Assembly: GCA_013397695.1 (NCBI GenBank)
Contig: VYZI01000170.1
Span: 907,014 to 971,013 of the forward strand
Reading direction: 5' to 3'
Length of the DNA stretch: 64,000 bases
DNA from: Centropus unirufus
Lineage: Eukaryota > Chordata > Aves > Cuculiformes > Centropidae
The notes under the pieces are model-generated. The model was not told where the DNA came from and did no database searches. It saw nothing but the letters and a program-made list of their open reading frames with translations. This document shows, in pieces, positions 46,543 to 60,848 of this stretch (its first letter is position 1; each line of letters starts with the position of its first letter). The translations under genes were made by a program, and so were the position numbers.

Positions 46543-49500
46543 CTCTTTATATGGCAGTCGTAGTTCCAAAGACATGGAAGAAATTAAAATCTTGTATTAT
46601 AGAAACAGGTTACCCTGTCATATGCACTCTCTTGCATGCGTTTCCCCAGCCTTCCCACCCCGCACACCCCATACGTGTGCCCTTCAGGTCCCTGCTTGGA
46701 TGAACGACTTTGGATGCCGACACCAGCAAGAGCGACTGCATCCACAGTTGCTGCAAATCTCTGGGGTATTTCTTCCCTGAGGGATTTCTCTGTTCCTTTC
46801 TCAATGGAAGGAGTTGGTGTGCGGTGTCTGTGGCGTGGTGATCGCTTGGGCCATGGCTCCCACGACCTGTGGGGTTAATGTGACACGTGCCGGCTGCTGA
46901 CGGGATGCTGCGTTGGTGGCAGTAGCTGTTAAAATCAGCATTATTGCCTTCTCCAGCTTTTAGTGTGAAGAGCTTTCTGTGCCCCTAGCTAGACCAGGCT
47001 GGGAGCAGCCAATGCCCCATCCTCCCGGGAAGAGGCCTCCCTCCATGCGCTGATTTGCTCTCATCTCTGGAGCTCGGGCAAGCAGTGCTTCAGTTGACTT
47101 GAGCAGACCTGGGGTTTTGCTTCATTTAGCACAGTCTCCGAGCAGTCACATCCCTGCTGTGCCATGCCACCCTCTGCTCACAGGGATGTGGAAGCAAGGC
47201 TGGGTAACCACAGTTTGTAGAGCAGTTTTTCCCTGGACTGGCCACACTCCACCAGGCATTGGGATTGCTTTTGGTTTCTCCAGGGGTAGGTATTCATCAT
47301 TTCTGTTGGCGTTGTTGAGCGAGGTGATTGCAAACTGGAGAAAGTTTTTACTTCCCTCTTTCTGCAGGTGTCTGTGATGTCACCTGCTTTTAGTGGCCCT
47401 TCTGCAGCATCACGCTTTACAGCAGCCACTTCACAGGGCGGCTGACCTTGGGTTGGGGTCGCTGCCATTACCACTGCCCGGCATCACACATCTCAGATAT
47501 TTGGTTAGAATCTTGTAGCTCTCAAACATTGACATGGTCACCTTTTATTTTGGATCTCTGGGTGAAGTCAAGTCTCTGCTTCCTCATTCTGTTATAGGTG
47601 ACACAGTGACAGCAAGGTCCTCCTCTGTGCACATGGATGTTCAACAGACAGGGAGATACTTCATTTAGTTGGGCTTTTTTAATGCTTCTGGATGCTGTTG
47701 ATGTAAAAATGGTTCACATAAACAGTGCAGGAAAACGTAAGAATTTGTACATCCACATGCAGAGGATAGTGCTGTGCCTTACAGATATGACATCTTAGAC
47801 CTCTTTACTCTTGGTGAGTTCAGTCCTGTTTAAAAGTGAACTGAAGCTGTGTGGTTTCCATGCTCCTGGAGGATGCCGAGAAAGGCAGGTGAAAATTAGG
47901 ATGAGTTGTGCCATCTTCTGTCTACTCCAGAAAATTTGATAGAACTGTTCCTCATAAATCCTGTCTTGCCACCCCTCTTCCCAAGGGCTTCAAATGCCAA
48001 GCAGTGTGTGTTTGGCACAGGACACGTGTGTTTCTTAATCTGAATTTGCCTGTTGGTAGGAGCACAGGCAATAGAGAAGAACATTAGGAGATCTGAGCCA
48101 GCTGTGTATTGGCCAGTGTGTGAAAATCAAGACAAAATAGAATGATTTGGAGGAGGAGAGTGGAAAACTGATGTGGTTAAAGGAGGCAAGAGAAAGGGAA
48201 GCATCTAAGTTGGTAACTGGGTGGAGATGGACCCACAGCACAAGCCGAGCAAGGTTTGTGTGCTGCCAGGCATGTGAGCGGGGGGCTGGGAATGCTCAGT
48301 CTGGGTGACCAACCTTAAGCTTTTAAAAAAACTATGGCGATTATTAATTCAGAAAGAGCTATATTGAGCACTCCGATGACATAATTTTTTGCATATTCAA
48401 CTTCCTCCATCTCTCATTTATGCATACATGCAAATAAGAAGTAACCAAGGAGGAAGCAGAAGCCAGGGCCGCGGTGCTCAGGGCTGTGTGGGAGCTCAGG
48501 AGATGATTCCCCCTGGCACGGGGGTGTCTGAGCAGTGTGGGGCAATAACACAGCTGGAGAGCTGACACAGCGATGGCTTTATCTCCTGAGCCCAAAGTGA
48601 CACTTAGCTGCTCCCTCTACTTTGGGATTTCATGCCCGTTTTTTGCACCTTGGGTGGATGGAGGCATCCAGCTCCACCTCCTTCCCTAATCTTCACACCT
48701 TCATTGTCACCTTCACCTTTCACTTCTTGGATATAACCTTCTGCCAGATTTCAGCTTTTGGCAGGTCAGGTGGTCTGTGTGCTATCGCATTTGATAAATA
48801 AACATTTTCTAGGTTTGCAGTTGACAGGATAGGCGTGTCGGAATTCACTTGAGGAAGCATTTTGGCCACTGAAAACTTCCTGGCGATGCCTATTTCCATT
48901 ACATCAACAACCAGCAATTACCAAAACCACATGCAAGTATATATTAAAATTTTCAGAATGAAACCTGTTTACTTAGATTAGAAGGTATGAACAGAAGGGC
49001 GATATTTGATACTGAAGGAAGCAACATGCCTGTCTTGTCTCAGCATAGACATGCAAATGTTGGACAAACATTTTGAGTCATGAGTTTGAAGTCCTTCGGT
49101 CAGTTTCAGCATGTGCGACACGATCAGTGTCTTGGTATGAAAGGTCATTTGGAATAATGTTGTCTTCAGCAGACGATGATTTTTGTAAGTGTCCTCCTAA
49201 AGCAGGAGGAGCTGTGAGCGGATCTCGCCTGTCACTGCTACCCTGGGTGCACCACACCACGGCCTGGCTGCAGTCACCAGAGCAGGATTCAACCCCACGG
49301 CACCTGCTGTTCTGTGAATGAGTAACTAAGGATCACACACCTTCTCGTTGCCTCTTTACGTCTGTCATGCCTTTTGGGCTTATTAACGGAATGTCCATGT
49401 TGGCAATGTTCTTGAGCCCGCAGTGGTTTTGCACAGCAGCTTCCTCTGGCTCCCGGACACCAGGCTGTGGGTGCTGGGTTGCCGGAGGCTCTGCTGTCGG

Positions 49501-51005
49501 TCACCATGGGCCAGCAGCAGGCAGTCACTGGGACACTGCGCGGCTCTTCCAAAGGAGCCTCCAGGGCAACTCAGTGCCAGCAGGGTCTGTGAGCAGCTCA
49601 GACCCCAAAGCTTTGCCCACTTTGTGCTGGGAGAAGCGCGGAGGAGCTGTTTGAAAAGCCTTGGAGTGCTGCTCCTGGCTGGGAGCGCAGGGCCCGTGCG
49701 TGGCTGTGGTTCCCGTGGCCGTGGTTCCCGGGCCCATCCCAAGCTGCAGCTCGCGGTGGCAGGACGATGCACAGCATCCACTGGAGCCGATCTCTGCGTG
49801 CTCCAAAACTTCATGCGCAATAAAGCAACCACAAAAGCATTGTAGGTACTGTTTTACTTGCCTTGCAGCATTTGGAATATTTACAAGCACCCATCAGTGG
49901 GGTTTTTTCCTCATGAATCACGAGGTTAAACTTAAACAACTGAGGGCTCTTAGAAGGAATTAAATGTCTGCGACGTGCGTATCTTCAGTTTTGCACGTGC
50001 TTTGTGCTTGCTTGAGGAGGCCTGAAAGCTAGAGTTTCACGTGGGGGGCACGTGCAGCAGCATCACTTCTCTTCAATGACACAGTTCCTGCTTGTATCTG
50101 AATGATTTTGCCTTCTCTGATACAGAAGGGTTTTAATTTTACATTTAAAACTTAAATAATCTCTTTAAAGAATCCACTGTACCAGTTGAGCAGTGACTGT
50201 GATCGCCATCAGTGGATATTTTTATCACTGCCCGCTTTGTTCTTCCTTCCTCTCTGAACAGAAAAGTTAGGTTTTTTTGATTCATGGATCCACTCTCGGT
50301 TATCAGTGGGTAGACAACAAGTAAACAGCTTACTGTACGCGGGCTGCGGGCCAGCTGGCCTCCCGCTCTCCTGCAACTTGTGACTTGCATTCAGGCTCCG
50401 AAGAATGCCTTTTCACTTGGTCATTTCCTTTCCTTTCAAACACAAAAACTAAAACTTTTTTCCTCTGATTAAATAGCTTTCCTGGCCTAAATATTAAAAT
50501 CGGGGAGGCAGGAGGGCTGCTCAGCTGTTAGTGCTGGTGGGTTTGGGAAGGAGGCGTTTGACCTTGCTTAAAAGCCTTCAAGAAATGGTCTTGCAGATGG
50601 TCTTGAAATTTGTCTCTTTAGTTGCGGAGCAGTTTTACATTAACTTTTTTTCCTGGCTGAGGCACTGATTGTTTATGAAAGCCGTGCCTGCCCCAGAGGG
50701 AGGTGTTGAGGGCACTCTTGGGCTCCCAGCTGGCCCTTTGTGTGTGAAAGGTGCTGGGGAGCTCGGGGTCGAGCCAGCACTCGCCGCTTGGGCGCAGGTC
50801 AGGGCCAATGCCTGATGGTTTGCTTTCCACCTACCCAGAACGCAGAGCTTGCTCAACGTGGAAAATCACCTTTCACAAGGGAATTGGAGCTCTCTGGTAC
50901 AGGAGGTGACTCTAAAAGTTACATGAAGTTCTCCAAGTACCAGGACACCTCTAACCAGAGAAATGGGGCATTTCATACGTGTGGGGCTGGGGCGTATAAT
51001 AAATA

Positions 51006-51108
51006 GCAGAGTGGTCTGGAAGGGACCCCAAAGCCCATCCAGTTCCAGCCCCCTGCTGTTGGCCAGGACCCCTCCTGCTGGATCAGGTTGTTCATAGCCT
51101 TTTCTCTT
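51006..51108 (-). mobile_element. CR1 LINE 3' fragment, antisense
   Basis: GTCTGGAAGGGACCCCAAAG, CCCATCCAGTTCCAGCCCCC, CCAGGACCCCTCCTGCTGGA and TCAGGTTGTTCATAGCC match the antisense CR1 3' UTR. The terminal octamers are missing. Confidence 0.88.
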
Positions 51109-54100
51109 CCAGTATTTGAATGATCTAATTTATGTAATGTTAAGTTAGATGTGTCTGTGCTGTAAGCTGAAGAATAATTAGACTGAACAAATGCCCATAA
51201 TTGATCTTTTTGCCTGTGTAATTATGCTAAAGATCTGCCAGGAAACTTGCTTCCTTTCCCGCATCCCTTTCCTTCCCCCCACAAAATATGCTCATATATT
51301 CCAAAACAAAACAATTCTGCTAGGAAAGCTGCAGCGTGTGGATTGAGGCTCCTGTTTGGGGCTCCCCTCTTTGAACAGAGGAGCAATTTTCAAAGGCATC
51401 ACGCAATGTGTGAATTATTGAGTCAGTCTGAGGTAAGTGTACGGGTAGGTTATTTTCATGGCATCCTCACACCCAGCGTTACCTGTACCAAGGGATTAGG
51501 ACTGGGTGTTGAAGTAGATCTGCTTTTACAGGGAGCTTTACAGTAATTGTTTCTTAAACAGCAGTTTTAGATATAATCTCTCCTCTTGGTCTTTAATTTG
51601 AGGCCAAAAAGAAATCGGAGGATGCCTTGGCAACACAACTGAAACAGCAGCACAGGTATTGTGGTTAATTTACCTCTTCATTCTATAGAATCTCAGTTCC
51701 AACCTCACGTTATCTCTCCCTGTGATCTGTGTGTCTCTTCCAGAGGTCCTGTCTCCATCGGTGCTGGTGTGCGGTAGCAGTTGCTGGTTCGGCCTCCCAG
51801 GCTGTGGGAGCTGACTTCAAACCCTGGCGGCTGCGCCGCTGTGCAGTGAGGAGGGGGAAAGGCTGGGTGCAAACACAGCGCGGCATCTGCTGGGGGTCCT
51901 GCAAGGCTTTAGAACGTCTAAGGAAGACAGTTGGTGTTCTGACTCTTGGAAAATCACAACGGTGGAGATTTTAAAGAGTTAAGTTTGACTGTAGGAGCCT
52001 TCTTAGCCAGTTGCCTCATTTAACTGGGAAGTAAAATGCTTGTTGAGTGAGGAGGTTGTGAGGAAGCTTGGCTTTAGACTCGGGCGTGCAAACTTTCTTA
52101 TTGTATTGCAGTTCAGGAGATGTAATTGAATTTAAAGGCTGCTTTTGAAAGCAATAATACTTCACAGAAACTGATTTTGAGTAATTGTCCTTATTCATTT
52201 TCCATTTTAATGCTTCAACACTTTAGAGCACACCCAGTCCATTTCCCGTCTCCACACTCTAGTCAAGATTACTTTGAGGTTTCTCTGGTCTTCTGGAGCC
52301 CATGGTCTGTGTAAATGACAGCCCTGCAATATTTGTCAACTATGGGGTTGGCTTAGTGGCTTTATTGGAGAATGCTGGACAGCAAAAGGCAGTCTGAACA
52401 GAATGAATTCCATTATTTCTGGCTTCACCGCAGTCTGCAGTGACTGTTGTTGAGGGTGGGAGGGCTGTGGGGCTGCCTTTGGAGGGCTCGGGAGGAGAGC
52501 TCAAGCCGGACACTGGTGGTTCTGGATGCAGTTAGGGCTGTCATGGGTCTGCCAGCAGGCTCTGCTCTGCATAATCTCAGGCCTTCAGGTATCTGGGCAC
52601 CTTATATTCCCATCATGGCCAGTCTGGACTGGCGCGTGCAGGTGTGCACACCAGGCTCCGTGCCCTCCTGTGCGTGGCTGACCTCTTGTGCTCCAGTAAC
52701 GGGGTACTCTGCTCACCTGGGGCTGGAGTTCCTCACATGGTGTTAACAGTGATGTGGATTTAGGCCTTCAAAATATGTCAAGATTTCCTCTTGCAGCTGA
52801 AGAATGCTACCAGCACCAGGGGCTGAGGGTTGGTGTAATCATGAGCTGCTGAGAAACACCCCCAGCCCTCTCTGCTGTGCCTTCCTTAGCCCTTCGGTGT
52901 GCACACTTTTGAGCTCAGTACTGATTTTCCAAGAAAAGAGAGATTGTCACAACTGTAAGCTCTTAAGTGGAGCTGAAGGGAATATGCCAGATGCTGCAAG
53001 ACTTGTGATTAAAATTGCAAGGATAAGCAATGCGGGGAAACACTTATCACCCTCTCCTTGAGGAGTCTGGCTGCTTATCTCCGGCTCCTGGCCTCGCTCG
53101 AGCCATCTACAACTCGGATGAGAAACTACAGACCTTTGGCTCAGTTTGTTATTGCTTTATGGATTGGTGCAGTGGAAAAATGGTTTAAGTTGTGACCGTT
53201 CCAAGCTTTTTGAAACACTGCGGCTTCCAAAATACAGAGAAGTAGCATAAATAATGGAAGTTTGTTTTGTTGTCAGTGTTATCAGTTGGAGGCAGTCGCT
53301 GAATTGCTCTCCCGGTGCTTGCTTTGCTTTCCTTGCTGCTCTCAAGAGCCCTCGGTGTCCGTAGCCTTAGAACCCACTGGGAGTGACAGTGGGTCAGCGC
53401 CTCGGAGAATCAATTCTCGCATGCATCTGGAATGACAGAATAGGAGTTAACAGGAAAATCTCCATTACAGGTGGGGAAAGCTCAATGTAGTGATGGTGCA
53501 TCCAGCGTCACAAAGAGGAAAACAGGAAACTTGAGAAAATAATTCTGTACTATCGATTTGAGTAAGATTTGTCTTCAGGCCTTGGTTAATCCCATCTAAA
53601 TTTCAGTGTGCTGAGTCTGTATTTTAAGACCTTAATTGTCCCAAGTTCATGTTTCTACATTAGACAGTGGGGGCAAGAGACAGGCTTGAATGCTTCTTTG
53701 ATGTTGGGTGTCTGTAATGACATCGTTGGAGGATGCTTCTAAAACAAGAACCACCTCGGGTTGCTGAAGTCAAGTGAAACGAATGGGGACTGTAAGTCTG
53801 GCCCCAGATTTGAATTTTTAAAAATGTTATATTTGGGATGTGTTAGATCTCAGTTGTTTTGGGGTTTTTTCGTTGCCCGTGGGGGTTTATTTGTTGATAC
53901 AGTCTCAGTTGTATTTTAAAAATCAGCCATTAGAGATGCTGGAACACGAAGGCTGCATCCATTTTGCATCAGTCGGGTATTGCTTTAACTCCTGAAATTT
54001 GGTTTGTCTCTTGGCTGGATCCTGTTGTTATTGTCGGGGTACATTAGATTGAGGAAACTTCTCTGGGCAAGTGAAAACTAGACGTGCCTGTACAGCCAGA

Positions 54101-54963
54101 GATGTCAGCAGAGCAGCCCCCTGTGAAAGACGAGCTTAGCCACGGCCTGGGGAGGAGCGTAATGAAACCAAGGGTTAAGTGTGCAATCAGCGTTTGTCCC
54201 CGTTAGCAAACTCTTGTTTGTCAATCCACCTTTGTTTAATGTTTCTCCGATGAAACCTGTGAGGGACAGAAGTGCTGGACTTGGTCTTTACTTCAAAGCC
54301 TGTCCAGTTCGAGCCCCAAGTGGAAATAATGCAGGTCTTTGATCGTACTGTTACTTATTTCACCTTAAAAACAGCCCTGAGCTGAGCGGGTGCCGTCAGG
54401 GCCTGTGGAGCCCCCACTGGAGGAGCCAGCCTGGCCCCTCTCCCCTCCAGCGTGGAGCCCTCCCCTTGTCCTGTCTGGATGCCTGAGCGCTGCCTTGGGC
54501 TCAGCTGCCTTAGGTTACCCCTCCCCTGCTTCATAAAGGCCTTTGGTGATTGAAGAAGCTCCATGAACCCAAGGGAAGCTGTAAAGAGTAAAAAGGACTT
54601 TTGGATGCGAGCCAGTCTCGTACAGCATCGGCACTGACTGAACCCCCTGGGCAGCTCCTGAAGATGCAGCGGCTGCCCCAGTTACTGCTACTGCGATGGG
54701 AGAATCCCTTGTTTTAAACCGGAGTGCTGCGGGTTAGATAAAAGAAAAGCACTGTAATATGTTTTTTATTTTAAAAGTTAAGACTTCCTAATGCCAGCAG
54801 GTCTTCTTTATTAAACTCTGTATGTTTTAAATGTCGGGTATGGACTTGAGTTACAGACCAGAGCCAGACTCACCTGATGCTGACAAGCAGCAAGAGGCGT
54901 GGAGATTTAGACACAGCTGTTTAGGGGAAAAATAGCCATTTTCACACAATCTGTAAGTTGCGA

Positions 54964-55003
54964 TTTACAAATGTGGAGACAGTTTTACAAATATGGAGAC
55001 ATA
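54964..55003. repeat. 20-bp tandem duplication
   Basis: TTTACAAATGTGGAGACAGT is followed directly by TTTACAAATATGGAGACATA, two adjacent copies with three differences. Confidence 0.9.
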
Positions 55004-56953
55004 TTGAAATGTTGGGTTGAGTGACTGCCTGCTCATCTGATGGGTACCAGAAGCACTGAAGGAATTGGCAGATGAGCCTTCACTTTCCCCTCCCTGTCCA
55101 GTATCTTTAGCTTGGCCAGAATCTTGTCTCTTGTGTGCTCGTTTCAGGTTCTTACAGCACCTTCTGTGCTTTGAGGCCCTTTCAGGCTGCAGCTCAAAAA
55201 GCAGTAGTTTTGTATTTTTATATTGTTTGGTTTCATGGAAAACATGAGAACTTGATTAAATACGTGTTCTGTCTGTAACCTTCATAATTGCATGTTCGTA
55301 AGGAAGTAAGGATTTGCTGCCCCATACACAGTCTGTAAAAGTTAATGCCCGTTTTCTTCAGGCAGCGAGTGGAATGGTCTCTAACCTCTCCTAAAATCAC
55401 CATGCGCAGAATTGTGCCCTATGCTCTAGTTCAGCAGTGAACAGCTTTCCATTTTTCCATAAGGAATACTGCAGCTCTCTTACTGGAACAGACTTTGTAA
55501 ACTAAACAACAGTGACTCAAAAATGTTTTGCAGATGTGAATGCCACATATGTTACATTAAGTAAATCTTAAACAGTGAGCATAGTTAAAATATTCTGAGA
55601 TACTGTGATCTACCAGCAAATCTGAGGCACCAAATCACTAGTGAAAGGTACTAAAAGGAATTGATGGAGATGGTTTATAAAAGATTGGTATCCATCAGGA
55701 CCTCTGAAAGAGTGCGTCGGGCTGTGATGGATGCTGACATTCAGGAGGTGACATAGGTTTCCCACCAGGAAAGTGGGAATGCTTTTCTCAAAGAACATGG
55801 GAGTTGCCACTGTTTTGAACTTGAAATAACTGCCTACTGCGCAGAGTGGCCCGTAAGAGGCCCGAGATGCCCTTGGAGGAGGGCAGTGGTGTGGAGATAA
55901 GTGTGTAGAGACTCCAGGATCCTCTGCCTGGTCCCCTCCATGTGGCTCCGTGAGAGGGGTAAACAGCCTGCTAATGGACATCACAGATGGAGCTGAAATT
56001 GGGAGGGGTTCCCAGTGCTTCTCAGGAAGAGAAAATATACAAAGAGGCAGAGATGAACAATGTGGCCAGGAAACTGTGCGAGGCTCAGCAAGGAAGGGAT
56101 AGAGCTTCCTTCATCTGGTAGGGAGGGGTAGAGGAAGGGGACAGAGGACAGGGATAAAGGAATGGGGGAGATCCAGGAGGGAGAATGAAGGAAAGACCTG
56201 AAAGTATCATGGGTTAAAACCCAAGGCAAGAAGTGCTTTCACAGTCTGGGAGGAGGCAACAAGAAGGGTGTGATTAAACATCTTGATAGACTTGAGTGTG
56301 TGACGTGACTGCCAGAGGGAAACACAAGCAGATAATAACCAACTGCGTGTGCGTGTTACAGCAGAAATTCTATCTGCAATTGCTTAACAGTGTTGACAAA
56401 AGTAGTTAGAGCACTCTACTGGATAATTCGATAAAGCTGACTTAAAAGTGCCATGACAATTGCGTACAATCGCTCTACACATCTTGCAGGTCTGTGGTAG
56501 TACTCATTGCTCGTCCTGCTGAAAATGTTGCACGTGTTTAGAGGGCTGATTTTGTGTAAATAAACCTAGTACGCGTTTTTCCTCCTCTTCCTGCCTGGGA
56601 GGAGAGGGTCAGAAGTGTCAGAGACCAGTTGAGACGAAGCACCGTGGTGTGAAGGGCGTTAGAAGCATCAGTGAGACTTTGCAAAACACCTTTTAGACAG
56701 TTTGCTCGGTTTTTTTCAGCTCTGTGTACACACAGAGGTCTGGATATGAAGGATAAAATGCACCGAAAAGTAAATGTGAAACACAACAGCCAGCCTTTTG
56801 GTGGTGGTCAGAGTGGGAGGTCTTGGCAGTCCCTTGGGGCACTTAGCAGTGTGCTGTGATGGTGTTGTCTCCTACAGCTGCTTTCTGGTGTCTAAGTCAC
56901 CCAGAGGTTTGAATTTGCTCCTGCAAGAATTGCCGTTCTGTCTCTGTTGTGGT

Positions 56954-56968
56954 AAAAAAAAAAAAAAA
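56954..56968. repeat. Poly-A run
   Basis: Fifteen consecutive A residues in intron 2. Confidence 0.8.
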
Positions 56969-58470
56969 GAATCTTTACCCTTTCAAGTGAAATTATAGCT
57001 CCCAACTGTGTGGAACATAATCCATGTGTGTTGGGGTGGCACCTCACACAGTTCTTAATGCGAAGCTGGTGCTGCACCTCAGCTCAGGCCATGAAGAACA
57101 TGTGTCCTCTGTGCCTAAGAGCTCAACACCATCAAAATAGTTATGTTCCAGCAAAATACCCAAGATAGGATATTTTTATGAGGTTTTGTTGTACTTCTGG
57201 AAGCTGATGCAAGAGTACTGTGACAAAGCGCAGCCCCCTGGATGCTGCGTTGCTCTCGTTAAAGACGGCTTTGGTTCTTCCTCTCTTGGTGCCGGAGCTG
57301 CTGAGCAGTTTTCTGAAAACAAGTGGGTATTGCATTGAACGCCCCTCACAGCCGAGCAAAACCTGGGGAAAGGATAGCGGGAGCTGCAGCGGGTCGAGTG
57401 GATTGTTGGGGCAGTGGGAGGCACCAGCCCTCCCTGGAGATGTCTGTAAACGCGGCGCATCTGTCTGCGTGAAACCCAGCGCTGCCTGCGGGCTCCCCTG
57501 CCGGAGCAGAAACACCAACGCGGGCTTCAGTTGGTTGGTTTCCAGTTTGGATGGAGGATGGGCTGTGGTGAATTAACAGTGACTGCTTGGCGTTTCGGGA
57601 GTGTTTTACTGCTCGGCCCGTTAATTTGTTTTGGTGGAGGAAAAGTTCAGTTCTCCTTCACATCATTCTGTTGCTGGGAGGAGGAGGGAGGAGGAGATCT
57701 CTGCCTTTCTTCAGTGATTTTGAAGTTAATATTGGACATTACTGGTAATAGAACAGCATTCTTTTTTTTTAACTTGTGAGGTATGTTTTGGTTTTTTAGC
57801 TGTCCCTGCTAAAAGCAGAATGTCATTTAAGGGGAGTATTTTTCTTGCTTAAGAATCTCATTTAAACTCTGCTTTGGTCCCTTTCTTTTTGCTTCACTGG
57901 TGTTTTTTGAGCTTCTGGACTGCCGTTCAAAGTTTAGAGAACAATAACCAGTCAGATGTGAAATAATGTCAATTGAACCAACCTATGACTCAACAGTCAA
58001 CCCAGTCATCCTGGACCCGCATCAAATGGACCGAGGCCAAGCCCTAACATTGGCACGCGTCCCCATCCCTCCTCTCCATATATTCCCACTGAAGCAGAGC
58101 CCAGAACGCAACACGTTGGTTAATATTCCATAATAAACTGCTCTCCATGTAAATACGTTGTTTTCATTGACAAAAACGGGTGGGAACCTATGCCAAGGGT
58201 AAAGACACATTGTGCAAGGCTTCCTACAGACCAGCAAGGAAATGGAGTGCGGGCATTGAAGAATTTGTCATCTTGACTTTCTTTTAGTATCGGTTCCACT
58301 TTTAAACAGAGCTTCCTTGAAGGTTTGGAGAGAGAATTAGGGAAGAAACATTCCTTTCTGCTTCCCTTGCCCTGCTTCCATCTTTCCTTCCTCCTCAGAA
58401 GAAGAAGAATTAAGGGTTTCATTCTACTTTCTTATTTTTGTGTATTGACTTTATTTTTTAATTGCCTTTT

Positions 58471-58507
58471 GGGTTTTGGGGGGTTTTTTTTTGGTTTTTT
58501 TTTTTGG
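58471..58507. repeat. G/T-rich low-complexity tract
   Basis: Alternating runs of T and G, with a T11 stretch. No element body is recognised. Confidence 0.75.
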
Positions 58508-59481
58508 CAAAGCAGAAAAGAGTCAGGCAGTGCTGCATGCGACTGTACATCCATGGAAACGAGTGTCAGGGATGCCGTGAGAGGGTTACGCTGGCAGCAG
58601 GAGTCTTGACTTTTTTTTAAATAGCAGAAATGAACTTTGTAATTACCAGCCTGAATTTATTTATAGCTTCATGACTCAATTTGACTATGCCAGCATTATC
58701 CTGCAGCTTTTAAAATATCTGCTCCGTGGCTGTTGCAGATCAGTTTAATCTTTTACTGCATTTCTTACAGTCCCGTTAATATTTTTCCGTGTACGTTGGA
58801 GTCAGCTTTCCAGATGTCTCTTGCCATCTTTCCTAGCAGCATCACTTTGGCAGCCCGTGCCCGCGGTCTTGTGATGGACACAGGCGTGCGCCTTCAGGAG
58901 CCTGGAGCACCTCGTGCTGAGGTCGGCAGGGAAAAAACCTTCCTTAATATTTCAAATTCATTTCCCCTGGTTCCCCATTAATAAGGGAGCTGCACTAAGG
59001 AGTGAAATGCTTTACCGATTTGAGCTGCCTGTGTGGGACAGGCTCAAACGTGACTGATCCGGGCTCGTGTGTCCGTTCCAACGAGGCCAGAATATCACCG
59101 TGCCAGAGTTCTTGTTGAATTCCACGTACCAGCAAATTAAATTACTGTGTTAAAGGGCCTGTGTTAAGATAATAACGCTTTTGGTGAGTACGTGGGCTTC
59201 TGGTTAGTTCAGAAAAGCAAGGAACTGCTCCCAGGACAGTGTCACAGGGGGAGAGCATCACTGTCATTGCCGAGACCAGAACGGCTCCTGCATCTGGAGG
59301 CTGAATGGACTAGAAACAGTGTAATGTGTTGTGTTAAAAATGAAAAAAAAACACCTTATACATCAAGTTAATTAGATTTTTGAGCTTTCTTCTACAAAGT
59401 GCACAATAGTCTTGCATTCTTGCTAAGGAGGGTTCTACTGCAGAGACCCGATCTACCCTGGTTTGTAAACATGGAGTGTGT

Positions 59482-59539
59482 GTCTGTGCATAGAGAGCTG
59501 CGAGATTGAGGTCTGTGCATAGAGAGCTGCAAGATTGAG
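59482..59539. repeat. 29-bp tandem duplication
   Basis: Two directly adjacent 29-bp units, beginning GTCTGTGCATAGAGAGCTGC and ending AGATTGAG, differ at a single base (G/A). Such high identity implies a recent event. Confidence 0.95.
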
Positions 59540-59718
59540 TTCCTGAAAGTCAAGTTTTTAGATTATCCACACCCCCTTGGTCAAATTATCTGTAAATAAA
59601 ATACATATCTTGTTATTCAGCAAAGCATGAGGACTTGGAATGGTCCAGGATGATTTAATTCTGTATTTCTGTGTAAAGGTTGAAGTATAAAGATACTGGC
59701 TTCTGCCACGCATGGGTG

Positions 59719-59748
59719 TTTTTTTTTCCTGTTTTTTTTTTTTTTTTG
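59719..59748. repeat. Poly-T tract, interrupted
   Basis: Two T runs (about 9 and 15) separated by CCTG. Confidence 0.75.
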
Positions 59749-60292
59749 TGCCTCTTTATTTAAGGAAGCCGAGATGCACAAGGAAATTAAAACAACCCAC
59801 AACCTCTTTGGGAAAATATGAATAAATTGATTCATATAGAAATTCAGGCCTACCCTTGAAGGTAAGGCTTTTTGGCTGCTTTACTGGAGCACTGCAATAA
59901 ATATAAAAGTTGAGAACATATAATTTAATTATCATATTCTGGTCATAAATACTTGAGGGCTGTAGTGCGTTTGAAATCCCAAGAGCTCTGGCTAAGGTTG
60001 CAGCTGCAACATCAATTACCATTTATCCATTCCAAGAAAGCTTTGCCTGTGCCCTTGAAACCTTTTGGTTCTGGAGAGGATCCAAAAGGGAAAAAAGCAT
60101 CGCGTCGCTCCCTTGCGTGAGTGATTCTTCCTCTCTGGGGCGAGCTCTGAAATGGGAGCGGGCGCCATTTCGGAGCAGGGGCAGGGCTGCCTGGGGCTCC
60201 GGGAGCTGGAGAGGCCGAGGTCCCGCTCAGCTTCTCTGGGCTGGGAGAGCGCCTTGTCCCGAGCCGTGGGACACCCGTCAGCCCTCAGCCTG

Positions 60293-60848
60293 TGTCCCCA
60301 GCCGTGGGGTGCTCCTCCATTCCTCCCTGTCCCCAGCCGTGGGGTGCTCCTCCATCCCTCCCTGTCCCTATTGAGGTGCTCCTCCATCCCTCCATCCGTC
60401 CCCAGCCGTGGGGTGCTCCTCCATCCCTCCCTGCCCCTATTGAGGTGCTCCTCCATCCCTCCCCGTCCCCAGCCGTGGGGTGTTCCTCCATCCGTCCCCA
60501 GCCGTGGGGTGTTCCTCCATCCGTCCCCAGCCGTGGGGTGCTCTTCCATCCCTCCCCGTCCCTAACCGTGGGGTGCTCCTCCATCCCTCCCCGTCTCCAG
60601 CTGTGGGGTGCTCCTCCATCCCTCCCCCTCCCTAGCCATGGGGTGCTCCTCCATCCCTCCCCATTTCCACAGTGGGGTGTTCCTCCATCCCCTCCCTGTC
60701 CCCAAAGTGGGTGCTCCTCCATCCCTTCCCCAGCCGTGGGGTGCTCCTCCGTCCCTCGCCATCCCTACAGTGGGGTGCTCCTCAATCCCCTCCCTGTCCC
60801 CAGCCATGGGGTGCTCCTCCGTCCCTCCTTGTCCCTAGTGGGGTGCTG
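60293..60848. repeat. Minisatellite of about 34 bp, about 17 copies
   Basis: The unit is of the form GTCCCCAGCCGTGGGGTGCT followed by CCTCCATCCCTCCCT. Copies occur every 29-36 bp, with GGTGCTCC or GGTGTTCC anchors near 60308, 60342, 60413, 60478, 60536, 60606, 60674, 60739 and 60809, among others. Variant units replace the CAGCCGTGG part by TATTGA. The mostly non-triplet period keeps all frames open on both strands (up to 193 codons), giving repetitive MEEHPTAGDG-like pseudo-peptides antisense. Not a gene. Confidence 0.95.

Noticed and set aside
55600..56300. Purine-rich segment suspected to be an LTR or old retroposon
   Set aside because: No TG...CA ends, target duplications, primer site or recognisable coding blocks could be found by eye.
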